DNA from: Clostridia bacterium
Lineage (GTDB): Bacteria; Bacillota; Clostridia; Christensenellales; Maliibacteriaceae
DNA length: 16,031 nt
Assembly: GCA_017935825.1 (NCBI GenBank)
Contig: JAGBGW010000029.1
Coordinates: 1 to 16,031 of the forward strand
Direction of reading: 5' to 3'
Shown: positions 6,668-13,392 of the stretch, piece after piece
Layout of the letters: each line of letters starts with the position of its first letter
Position numbering within the stretch: the stretch's first letter is position 1
Program-made: the position numbers and the translations under genes
The notes under the pieces: model-generated
What the model was told of the DNA's origin: nothing
What the model saw: the letters and a program-made list of their open reading frames with translations, nothing else
Database searches by the model: none

Positions 6668-7405
6668 ATGCAACCTTTTATGACGCTTTTGTGTATTGTT
6701 TTGGTTTGTCTGTCTGTCGCGCTTGGCGGTTGCCTTTTTATTATCCTTCGGCAAAGAAAACAGGTCTTTTTGGATCTTGCGGGTATAGCGCATGATTTGT
6801 CCGGCGCATGCGGCATCGTGCAGCAGGCAAGTGCACTGCAAAAGACTTCCGGCAACGTGTTCTACACAGATATGCTGACGATGCAAAGTGCATATATCGT
6901 TCTTTTGTGCAGAACTCTGTGTACACTTGTGCAGAAAAAACAGACCCTTGGAAGCGTGAGAAGGCTGGGTGATGCGTCACTCTGTGTGCGGGATATCTGC
7001 ATGCAGATGGAGTGCTTTTTGCAGACGAAAAATGTGGAATTGGAATTCGAAAGCCGCGGCAGCTGTACTGCCCGTTTTGATGCATTAAGCCTGCAGCGCA
7101 TTGTGCAGAATTTGATTCTTAACGCCTGTGAAGCTGCACAGGGAAGGGGGCGGATTCATGTGGTGGTGGATGGTGCAGGGGATCAGGACAGCATCAGCAT
7201 TCTCGTGCGCGATGATGGACATGGTATTCCACAGGATAAGCTGCATACGATTTTTCTGCCTCATGCAACGGATAAGCGGCAGCAGCACCTGCATGGTCTT
7301 GGACTGCCGTCGGCTGCACGTCTTGCGGCACTTCACAAAGGCAGTCTCCGTGTACAATCGCAGGAAGGTGTTGGCAGCTGCTTTTGCTTTAGTTTCCCAC
7401 GCTGA
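6668..7405 (+). CDS. Small membrane-bound histidine-kinase-like protein, orphan
   Basis: 245-aa sensor-kinase-like protein. Residues about 6-27 form one membrane helix, with no extracellular sensor domain. Residues 35-90 are helical and contain AHDLSGACGIV, where His42 is the only candidate phosphoacceptor in H-box context. The C-terminal half is a HATPase_c domain: N box IVQNLILNACEAA (145-157), G1 box DDGHGIP (182-188), FLPHATDK, G2 box HGLGLPSA (209-216) and the ending GVGSCFCFSFPR. All ATP-binding motifs are intact. ATG 6668 follows AGGTAGGAAG by seven bases, a poor site. No response regulator is adjacent; the next gene, an ABC exporter subunit, has its own promoter 103 bases on. It could signal to a distant regulator or act as an ATPase or phosphatase. 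The signal is unknown. Confidence 0.82.
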   Translation: MQPFMTLLCIVLVCLSVALGGCLFIILRQRKQVFLDLAGIAHDLSGACGIVQQASALQKTSGNVFYTDMLTMQSAYIVLLCRTLCTLVQKKQTLGSVRRLGDASLCVRDICMQMECFLQTKNVELEFESRGSCTARFDALSLQRIVQNLILNACEAAQGRGRIHVVVDGAGDQDSISILVRDDGHGIPQDKLHTIFLPHATDKRQQHLHGLGLPSAARLAALHKGSLRVQSQEGVGSCFCFSFPR

Positions 7406-7409
7406 AGAA

Positions 7410-7438
7410 TTGTAAGATCGCGTTGTTTCCGATATAAT
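7410..7438 (+). promoter_or_regulatory. Promoter of the ABC exporter operon
   Basis: TTGTAA (7410-7415), a 17-base spacer and TATAAT (7433-7438), starting five bases after the kinase gene stop codon. Transcription should begin near 7445. Confidence 0.8.
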
Positions 7439-7445
7439 GATGATA

Positions 7446-7493
7446 ATGCAATGTTATGCCGCCTGTGTGCATTTCGCGCAGAGCGGCGTTTAA
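7446..7493 (+). CDS. Possible 15-aa leader peptide before ABC exporter
   Basis: A short frame reads MQCYAACVHFAQSGV and stops at TAA 7491-7493, four bases before the GGAGG that serves the exporter gene. It begins about where transcription should start and has no Shine-Dalgarno site, so it would have to be translated leaderless. It spans the hairpin at 7456-7489. This geometry is reminiscent of the BmrB leader peptide that controls the heterodimeric exporter BmrCD in Bacillus subtilis, but a frame this short can arise by chance. Confidence 0.25.
   Translation: MQCYAACVHFAQSGV
7456..7489 (+). promoter_or_regulatory. 5'UTR hairpin upstream of ABC exporter
   Basis: GCCGC (7458-7462) pairs with GCGGC (7483-7487) and CTGTG with CGCAG (7477-7481), with one bulged A and a short loop around CATTT. 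Outer A-T and T-G pairs extend it to 7456-7489. It ends nine bases before the exporter Shine-Dalgarno site and lacks a T run, so it is more likely a translational or attenuation element than a terminator. Confidence 0.5.
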
Positions 7494-7508
7494 ATTTGGA
7501 GGAAACGC

Positions 7509-9308
7509 GTGAAACAGGAAAAGAAAAAAAGAAGAGCACTTTTTTTCTCACTGCTGCAAGGGGAAAGAGGCTGGTTTGCCGCATGTATGGTCGCGGCTGT
7601 TTTTGCTGCACTTTTTTCGCTTTTGATTCCTTTGGTGCTGCGGTTGAGTGTGGACTCGGTATTGGATACCAAACCCTTTGATCTGCCTGATTTCGCCATC
7701 GTATGGATCGAGAATCTGGGCGGTCGTGCATATTTGGCAGACAATCTTTGGATTTGTGCGCTTTGTGTGGCGCTTCTTGCCTTGGGCAGCAGCGCGGCAC
7801 ATTTGTTTCGTGCTTACTGTTCCCGTCACGGTGCGGATGGATTGGCAAAGAACCTGCGCGACCGTTTGATGGAGCATTTTCAAAATCTGGATTTTGCTGC
7901 ATTCCATAGTCTGGATACAGGTGACGTTATCCAGCGCTGTACCACCGATGTGGAGATGATCCGCAATTTTGCCGCCGGCAGGATCGTAGAACTTGCCCGT
8001 GCCATCAGTGTGGTGTCGGTGGCATTTTGCCTGATGCTGCCTGCAAATCGTACGATGATGTTTGCCACCATGTCGCTGATCCCTCTGGTTTTGGCAGGCA
8101 GTATTATTTACTTTTTTGCAGTGGAACGTATTTTCCTTCTTGCCGATGAGGCAGAAGGTGAGATGAGCAGCGTCCTGCAGGAAAATGTATCCGGCGTGCG
8201 TGTGGTACGTGCTTTTGGTCAGCAGGCACGCGAGGTAGAAAAATTCGATGAAAAAAACGAATACTCCAGAGTGATGAATCTGCGTGTCAGTGACCGTATG
8301 GCGATGTTCTGGGGCATGACCGATGCTGCAGGGTATGTGCAGTGTGGTATCTCGTTGGCAGTCGGTACCATTCTCTGCCTGCGCGATCAGCTGACGGTGG
8401 GCGAGCTGATTATGTTCACTACCTATTCCACCATGCTTGTATGGCCTGTGCGTCAGATGGGCCGTATCCTTGCCGATTTTGGCAAAGCACGTGTGGCATG
8501 GGGCAGACTCTACGATATTTTGAGCCGTGCACCCGAAGACGATGGCGGGGAAAATACATTTGAAAACGGCGACATCGTATTTTCCCATGTGGATTTTGCC
8601 TACGATGCATCCCATCCTATTTTGCATGATATTTCCTTCACTGCCAAGCAGGGGCAGACCGTTGCGATTTTGGGTACCACGGGTTCAGGCAAATCCACGC
8701 TTGTATCGCTTCTTGCAAGATTGTACGATCCCACAGGCGGTACGATCACGGTAAACGGTACGGATTTATCCACCATCAATCGCAAGAGCGTACGTCAAAA
8801 TGTAGGTTACGTGCTGCAGGAAAGCTTCCTGTATTCAAGATCTTTGTATGAGAATCTTTCTATCGCCTGCCCCGAGGCGTCGAAAGAAGCGGTGGAACAG
8901 GCGGCTTTGGATGCATCGCTGACCGATGCCATTGACGGCTTCCCCAAGGGCTATGAAACCATGATCGGCGAACGCGGTATTACGCTTTCGGGCGGTCAGA
9001 AACAACGTGTAGCGATCGCAAGAACGCTGCTGCGAGATACTCCTGTATTGGTGCTGGATGACTCCCTGTCGGCGGTAGACACGGCGACGGATGCAAAAAT
9101 CCGTGCGGCGCTGGCGACAAGGACAAAGAAACAGACGACATTCCTGATCTCTCACCGTATCGGAACGTTGATGCAAGCAGATTTGATTTTGGTTTTGGAA
9201 GACGGATGCATTGCCCAAATAGGTACGGGTGAAGAACTTCTGGCACAGGAAGGTCTCTTCCGAGATCTGTTCCATATCCAAAGCGCGCGTATGCAGGAGG
9301 TGCTGTGA
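7509..9308 (+). CDS. Heterodimeric ABC exporter subunit, degenerate-Walker-B half
   Basis: 599-aa half transporter of the type IV (ABCB-like) exporter fold. The N-terminal membrane domain spans about residues 20-330 and the nucleotide-binding domain 350-595. Visible motifs are Walker A GTTGSGKST (389-397), Q loop LQESF, canonical signature LSGGQ (493-497), Walker B VLVLDDS with Asp518 in place of the catalytic Glu, D loop SAVD and switch His549. Replacement of this Glu by Asp is typical of the non-catalytic member of pairs such as BmrC/BmrD or TM287/TM288. The start is GTG 7509, with GGAGG (7498-7502) six bases upstream. Its stop overlaps the next start in TGATG, so the two are translationally coupled. 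Substrate unknown; multidrug or lipid-like compounds are usual for this group. Confidence 0.93.
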   Translation: MKQEKKKRRALFFSLLQGERGWFAACMVAAVFAALFSLLIPLVLRLSVDSVLDTKPFDLPDFAIVWIENLGGRAYLADNLWICALCVALLALGSSAAHLFRAYCSRHGADGLAKNLRDRLMEHFQNLDFAAFHSLDTGDVIQRCTTDVEMIRNFAAGRIVELARAISVVSVAFCLMLPANRTMMFATMSLIPLVLAGSIIYFFAVERIFLLADEAEGEMSSVLQENVSGVRVVRAFGQQAREVEKFDEKNEYSRVMNLRVSDRMAMFWGMTDAAGYVQCGISLAVGTILCLRDQLTVGELIMFTTYSTMLVWPVRQMGRILADFGKARVAWGRLYDILSRAPEDDGGENTFENGDIVFSHVDFAYDASHPILHDISFTAKQGQTVAILGTTGSGKSTLVSLLARLYDPTGGTITVNGTDLSTINRKSVRQNVGYVLQESFLYSRSLYENLSIACPEASKEAVEQAALDASLTDAIDGFPKGYETMIGERGITLSGGQKQRVAIARTLLRDTPVLVLDDSLSAVDTATDAKIRAALATRTKKQTTFLISHRIGTLMQADLILVLEDGCIAQIGTGEELLAQEGLFRDLFHIQSARMQEVL

Positions 9309-11131
9309 TGCAGACGAATAAAAAAGTCGATTGGCGCATCTGGCTGCAGCTTCTGCGCGTGATGCTGCAATATAAAAAATTCATTGTCGGTGTTGTGGTC
9401 ACCATGCTTTTGACGGCGGTGATCGATGTTGCATTCCCGCTTTTGTCAATGCACGTCATCGATGTCATTATCCCTTCGGGCAGTACCGATGGTTTGGTCC
9501 GTTTCTTTGCGCTGTATATGGCAGTTGCTGTGGCGCAGGGTGCAAATGTACTGTTCTTTATCCTGTTTGCTTCCCGTATTGAACTTGGCATGGCGAGGGA
9601 TCTCCGAGCATCCATGTTCCAAAAGCTGCAGGAATTGTCGCTGTCTTTCTATGACAATATGCCCATTGGACAGATTACCTCGCGCATGCTTGCAGATGTC
9701 ACCAGATTGACCGAAATGCTTGCCTGGAGCATCGTAGACGGTTCCTGGGCGATCGCCTACATGATCGGTGTTGTGGCAGCGATGTTTGTTTTGAAGCCTG
9801 CCCTTGCACTGATCGTGCTTGCAACGCTGCCGCCGATCATTGCGCTGAGCATCTACTTCCAGAGGCATATCCTCTCTGCTCAACGCCAGGCACGCCGCAT
9901 TCAGGCGACAATTCTGGCCGCATTTAATGAAGGAATCATGGGTGCGCAGACCACCAAAACGCTGTTGTTTGAAGAAGAAAACCTTTCTCAGTTCAAGGAA
10001 AAGACGGGCAGCATGAAACAGGCAGCCCTGCGTGCAGCAAAGTATTCCAGCATTTATCTTCCGCTGGTCAGTTTGATCGGTAACGTCTGTATGGCTGCTG
10101 TCCTTTGGGGCGGTGGTGAGCGCGTACTGATTGGCGGATTGTCGCTGGGTATCCTGGCTACCTTCGTCAACTATGCTACGGGCTTCTTTGAACCTGTAAA
10201 CAATCTTGCCACCATTTTTGCGGAACTGCAGGCGGCGCAGGCAGCAGCGGAGCGTGTGGTGGAGATTTTGAATACAGAACCCAAAATCGTTGATCTTCCG
10301 CAGGTGGAAGCGCGTTTCGGCACTGTTTTCCTGCCTAAAAAGGAAAACTGGTCGAAAATGCAGGGCGATGTAAAATTTGAACACGTCACCTTCAGTTATA
10401 ACGATGAAACGATCGTCTTGCATGATTTTGATCTGGATGTCAAAGCCGGCATGCAGATCGCTCTGGTGGGTGAGACGGGGGCAGGCAAGAGCACCACGGT
10501 ACAGCTGCTGGGGCGCTTCTACGAGCCCACAGAAGGTCGCATCCTCATCGACGGCGTGGATACAAAAGAACTTGGCATGCTGTACCTGCAGCAGAACATG
10601 GGCTATGTTCTGCAGACGCCCCATCTTTTCTCCGGTACCGTGCGGGACAACATCCGCTACGGTCGCCCCGAGGCCACCGATGCGCAGGTGGAAGAAGCGG
10701 CGCGCATCGCCTCTGCACATGATTTCATCATGCAGCTCAAAGAGGGCTACGACACCCAGGTGGGTGAGGGCGGCAGCCTTCTTTCCACGGGTCAGAAGCA
10801 GCTGATCGCATTTGCCCGTGCCGTGCTGATCGATCCTGCCATCTTCGTGCTGGACGAAGCCACGGCTTCCATCGACACCAAGACCGAGCAGCTGATCCAA
10901 AAGGCCATCGACCACGTGCTGCAGGGCAGAACCAGCTTTGTCATTGCCCACCGACTTTCCACCATCCGTCGGGCTGATTTGATCATCGTCATCCGCGATG
11001 GACGAGAGATCGAGCGTGGTACCCATGACGAACTGATGGCAAAGCGGGGCGAATACTACGAGCTTTACACCAACCAGTTCATCGAGCAGTCCCAGCGCAG
11101 TGCTGTGGGCAAGGCTCTGATCGAAGAGTAA
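9308..11131 (+). CDS. Heterodimeric ABC exporter subunit, catalytic Walker B half
   Basis: 607-aa partner of the preceding subunit. The membrane domain covers about residues 20-310. A linker (about 330-352, with LPKKENWSKMQG) of a kind common in this subfamily joins it to the nucleotide-binding domain. Motifs are Walker A GETGAGKST (388-396), Q loop LQTPH, signature LSTGQ (492-496) with Thr for the first Gly, Walker B FVLDE with catalytic Glu517, D loop SIDT and switch His in IAHRLST. The degenerate signature here and degenerate Walker B in the partner would fall in the same composite ATP site, leaving the other fully consensus. ATG 9308 has AGGAGG six bases upstream and overlaps the previous stop by one base; GTG 9305 is too close to that site. 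A bidirectional terminator follows. Confidence 0.94.
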   Translation: MQTNKKVDWRIWLQLLRVMLQYKKFIVGVVVTMLLTAVIDVAFPLLSMHVIDVIIPSGSTDGLVRFFALYMAVAVAQGANVLFFILFASRIELGMARDLRASMFQKLQELSLSFYDNMPIGQITSRMLADVTRLTEMLAWSIVDGSWAIAYMIGVVAAMFVLKPALALIVLATLPPIIALSIYFQRHILSAQRQARRIQATILAAFNEGIMGAQTTKTLLFEEENLSQFKEKTGSMKQAALRAAKYSSIYLPLVSLIGNVCMAAVLWGGGERVLIGGLSLGILATFVNYATGFFEPVNNLATIFAELQAAQAAAERVVEILNTEPKIVDLPQVEARFGTVFLPKKENWSKMQGDVKFEHVTFSYNDETIVLHDFDLDVKAGMQIALVGETGAGKSTTVQLLGRFYEPTEGRILIDGVDTKELGMLYLQQNMGYVLQTPHLFSGTVRDNIRYGRPEATDAQVEEAARIASAHDFIMQLKEGYDTQVGEGGSLLSTGQKQLIAFARAVLIDPAIFVLDEATASIDTKTEQLIQKAIDHVLQGRTSFVIAHRLSTIRRADLIIVIRDGREIERGTHDELMAKRGEYYELYTNQFIEQSQRSAVGKALIEE

Positions 11132-11133
11132 AC

Positions 11134-11168
11134 AAAAAGAACCTTTGCTTCTGCAAAGGTTCTTTTTT
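11134..11168. terminator. Bidirectional terminator between exporter and XRE gene
   Basis: Perfect 15-bp stem AAAAAGAACCTTTGC / GCAAAGGTTCTTTTT with a four-base loop (11149-11152). The A run on one side and T run on the other let it end the exporter transcript on the plus strand and the XRE gene, whose stop is at 11174, on the minus strand. Confidence 0.92.
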
Positions 11169-11173
11169 ATGTC

Positions 11174-11524
11174 TTATTGTACTTGTTCCAACAGCTCGGC
11201 GGGGGAGATGTCAAACAGCTTTGCCAGTGCCAGCAGGTTGCTGGTGGAAGGCTCCGATGCGCCTGATTCCCACTTGGACACCGCCTGTCGGCTGACACCC
11301 AGGGCTTCTGCCACAAACTCCTGTGTCATATTGCGTTCCGTGCGGCAGGCGCGGATGACCTCCCCAAGGGACTTCTTTGTTTCCTGCTTTTTCTTGCGCA
11401 CATCGGACGATGCAAGATACTTTCGAAGCGCGCGGATCAAAAGGATCACAAGATACACAAGTACGCCGATCACTGCCAGATTCAGCAAAATGACAAGGAT
11501 CGAGAAAATAGATATACGGAACAT
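11174..11524 (-). CDS. Membrane-anchored XRE-family (Cro/CI-type HTH) regulator
   Basis: 116-aa protein with an unusual order. A single membrane helix comes first (about residues 8-31, ISIFSILVILLNLAVIG onward), then a basic linker (DVRKKKQETKKS), then a C-terminal helix-turn-helix of the XRE class (about 54-110) with MTQEFVAEALGVSRQAVSKW and WESGASEPSTSNLLALA. It is predicted to hold a DNA-binding domain at the cytoplasmic face of the membrane. ATG 11524 is preceded by AAAGGAGGT six bases upstream; the longer frame from TTG 11545 would read through this Shine-Dalgarno site and is rejected. It lies downstream of two membrane-protein genes on the same strand. The 86-base gap upstream has no clear promoter, so it may share their transcript. 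Targets are unknown. Confidence 0.85.
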   Translation of the reverse strand: MFRISIFSILVILLNLAVIGVLVYLVILLIRALRKYLASSDVRKKKQETKKSLGEVIRACRTERNMTQEFVAEALGVSRQAVSKWESGASEPSTSNLLALAKLFDISPAELLEQVQ

Positions 11525-11610
11525 GGCTCGACCTCCTTTACGCAAATCACTTTACTGCAGAAAGACGGAAAAAACCACCAACTATTGCGCAACTTTGGGT
11601 TGCATTGCGT

Positions 11611-12039
11611 TTACAGCAGGCAAATACCGTAGCCAAGCACAGGACCAAGCAGAATTGCGATATAAATCAGCGTGATCCAGGGCTGGTATTCCACATAGAA
11701 CTGGCGGAAGGTCAGACTCCATGGATGGCGGATGATCACCCAGCCAAAGACGTCAAAGACGATGCAGATGCCCATCCAGATCAGACCTGTTGCAAGTGCC
11801 TCGGCGAAGGTTGGGACGGCAAGAGTGTTCATATAAAGCCAACCGAAAACCGTAAACAGGATGATGTTGTACAGCGGATGCCAGGGCTTTGTTTTTTCGT
11901 AGCCTTCACCCATGTCGTGTTCATTCATCACGCCCATGCCAAGTACGTAGATGTTGAAGATGGTGTGACCGATGCCCACCAACGTGACAAGAATGTAGCA
12001 GACCCAAAACCACAGCATGGACATTGCAAAGTTTTCCAT
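11611..12039 (-). CDS. Four-helix integral membrane protein, function unknown
   Basis: 142-aa hydrophobic protein with about four membrane helices (residues 9-30, 55-71, 80-103, 119-140). A short polar loop after helix 1 contains NEHDMGEGYEKTKPWHPLYN, and HPWSLTFRQFYVEYQPWIT lies between helices 3 and 4. The last stretch looks like a conserved motif of small Firmicute membrane proteins, but I cannot name the family. There are no catalytic residues I recognise. ATG 12039 has a strong AGGAGG four bases upstream. It starts 38 bases downstream of the YihY-like gene on the same strand, so it is probably cotranscribed. Confidence 0.8.
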   Translation of the reverse strand: MENFAMSMLWFWVCYILVTLVGIGHTIFNIYVLGMGVMNEHDMGEGYEKTKPWHPLYNIILFTVFGWLYMNTLAVPTFAEALATGLIWMGICIVFDVFGWVIIRHPWSLTFRQFYVEYQPWITLIYIAILLGPVLGYGICLL

Positions 12040-12077
12040 AAATCCTCCTAAGAAAAAATTTCGTGCTTTGGCTTATA

Positions 12078-12953
12078 TTATTCGGAAAGCTCTTGCGTGT
12101 GTTTTGCCTTTTTGCGGATCGCGGAAAGCGCTGCGTTGAATTCCGCACCCAGGATCAATATGATGGACGTTAGGTACAGCCATACCAGCAGCATGATCAC
12201 CGCTCCCAGTGCGCCGTAGATCACCGTATAGTTTGCAAAATGCTTGACGTAGAAAGAGAAGCACATGCTCACTGCCAGCCAGCAGACAAGTGCGAACAAA
12301 AGTCCCGGCATGACGGTCAGCGTGGGCTGCCGCTGGTCGGTGGATACTGCGTACAGGATGCCCAGCGCGATAAACATCAAAATGGCGATGGGGATAAAGC
12401 GCAGGTAGTTTTGCAGCCCCAGGGGCGAGTCAAGGCGAATGATCTCTGCAGAAAGGGTGTTATGGATAAACTTCATCACACGGCTTGCGAAGGTGGGCAA
12501 AAGCAGTGTCACACCGATGATCAGAAGCAGCACCAATGTGTAGACAAGCTGGCGCAGCGTGTAGTAGAAAGGCTTTTGCGGCTTGCCCGAATGGTACGCC
12601 ATGCGGATGCTGCGCATCAGACACTTTGCGGCGCGAAGGGGAAACCAGATGGAAAACACCAGTGCAAAGTACAAAAGTCGTTTGCTGGAAGTGTGGGAGA
12701 CGTATTCAAGGTAGGTTTTCAGCAGCTTGATGATGTCCTCTGGCAGAATGTGCTGTACGCTTTCCATCATGGCGATCACATCCAGATCCAGCAAACCCAA
12801 AAGGTTGCTGATGAAAATCAGGATGGGGAACAGCGCAAAGAGCAGATAAAATGCAAGCGATGCGGCATTTTGATAGACGTTATGATAAAACACGTTCTTT
12901 CCCATCAGGCGAAGAACAGGGATCAGCATCGGTTTGTTTTTTGGTGCAGACAA
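12078..12953 (-). CDS. YihY/BrkB-family inner membrane protein
   Basis: 291-aa polytopic protein of the YihY (BrkB, formerly misassigned as RNase BN) family, with about six membrane helices. Recognisable are the N-terminal AASLAFYLLFALFPILIFI, the middle FALVFSIWFPLRAAKCLMRSI and the family C-terminal signature YGALGAVIMLLVWLYLTS with ILILGAEFNAAL. The molecular role of the family is not settled; transport or envelope functions have been suggested. I place the start at TTG 12953, because GGGAGG lies seven bases upstream (12961-12966) and the protein then begins MSAPKNKPMLIPVL. The longer frame to 13010 runs into the promoter region and has no binding site. A clear promoter lies at 12990-13018. 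The next gene follows after 38 bases. Confidence 0.9.
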   Translation of the reverse strand: MSAPKNKPMLIPVLRLMGKNVFYHNVYQNAASLAFYLLFALFPILIFISNLLGLLDLDVIAMMESVQHILPEDIIKLLKTYLEYVSHTSSKRLLYFALVFSIWFPLRAAKCLMRSIRMAYHSGKPQKPFYYTLRQLVYTLVLLLIIGVTLLLPTFASRVMKFIHNTLSAEIIRLDSPLGLQNYLRFIPIAILMFIALGILYAVSTDQRQPTLTVMPGLLFALVCWLAVSMCFSFYVKHFANYTVIYGALGAVIMLLVWLYLTSIILILGAEFNAALSAIRKKAKHTQELSE

Positions 12954-12989
12954 AGGTACACCTCCCGTTTTTTGCTTTGGATGTGTGCT

Positions 12990-13018
12990 ATTATACACGA
13001 TTGCATACAATTGTACAA
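12990..13018 (-). promoter_or_regulatory. Promoter of the YihY-like operon (minus strand)
   Basis: Read on the minus strand: TTGTAC (13018-13013), a 17-base spacer and TATAAT (12995-12990), about 37 bases upstream of the TTG start. Confidence 0.8.
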
Positions 13019-13072
13019 ATCAAAGCAGCATACCATGTTTTGCCGCTGTGAATTTGTCTGTATTTTGCCTAT

Positions 13073-13336
13073 GTGGATAAGCTTTCCTTCTTTGACCGTG
13101 CGCTGTATGACGACAACCACTGGGCGATGGTTCCCTACTACGTTGCGCAGGAACTGGTTAAGTACGACGATCTTGTGATCAAGCACATGGATGACCGTCC
13201 CGCCGATCGAGGTATCTACTGCATGTATCGAAGCGACGGCGAAAACAGCGACCTTGCCAACCTGTTTGAGGACTATGCCAACGCATATCTGTTGGAGCAA
13301 TACGGCATACAGGTCAATGTATTTACAGAAAAGTAA
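13073..13336 (+). CDS. Hypothetical 87-aa ORF, possibly a 5'-truncated gene
   Basis: Reads MDKLSFFDRALYDDNHW at the start and ends EQYGIQVNVFTEK. It is acidic and soluble-looking, with no domain I recognise. Composition and codon use look coding (rich in YDD, DDRPADRG, ANLFEDYANAY), and the stop is followed within three bases by a strong terminator, so the 3' end looks genuine. The 5' end does not: there is no Shine-Dalgarno site before GTG 13073 or any internal ATG, no plus-strand promoter, and the frame is open upstream only to a TGA at 13049. The simplest reading is the tail of a larger gene whose front was lost when the neighbouring minus-strand operon was joined here. A real small protein with an atypical start remains possible. 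Confidence 0.5.
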   Translation: MDKLSFFDRALYDDNHWAMVPYYVAQELVKYDDLVIKHMDDRPADRGIYCMYRSDGENSDLANLFEDYANAYLLEQYGIQVNVFTEK

Positions 13337-13338
13337 GA

Positions 13339-13375
13339 AAAAGGAAGCGGATCGAACTTCGATCCGCTTCCTTTT
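13339..13375. terminator. Bidirectional terminator between 87-aa ORF and DUF2207 gene
   Basis: Perfect 17-bp stem AAAAGGAAGCGGATCGA / TCGATCCGCTTCCTTTT with a three-base loop. It ends transcripts from the plus strand and from the convergent minus-strand gene, whose stop is at 13393. Confidence 0.92.
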
Positions 13376-13392
13376 GTGTTGCGGTGTTTGAA

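Noticed and set aside
6184..6855. Minus-strand frame of 223 codons over the SRP RNA
   Set aside because: It runs antisense to a clearly structured RNA gene with its own promoter and terminator, and has no Shine-Dalgarno site or recognisable motif.
7548..8627. Minus-strand frame of 359 codons opposite the first ABC subunit
   Set aside because: His/Cys/Thr-rich shadow composition, no ribosome binding site.
9446..11026. Very long minus-strand frame (526 codons) opposite the second ABC subunit
   Set aside because: His- and Cys-rich composition typical of an antisense shadow of a GC-biased gene; no ribosome binding site; the plus strand is an unmistakable ABC protein.
11525..11610. Possible terminator or promoter between the four-helix protein and XRE genes
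   Set aside because: Only a 5-bp GCAAC/GTTGC stem distant from its T run is seen, and no -35/-10 pair with proper spacing; too weak to call.
12240..13178. Plus-strand frame of 312 codons opposite the YihY-like gene
   Set aside because: Gln/His/Lys-rich shadow of a membrane-protein gene whose hydrophobic codons read as polar on the other strand; no start signal.
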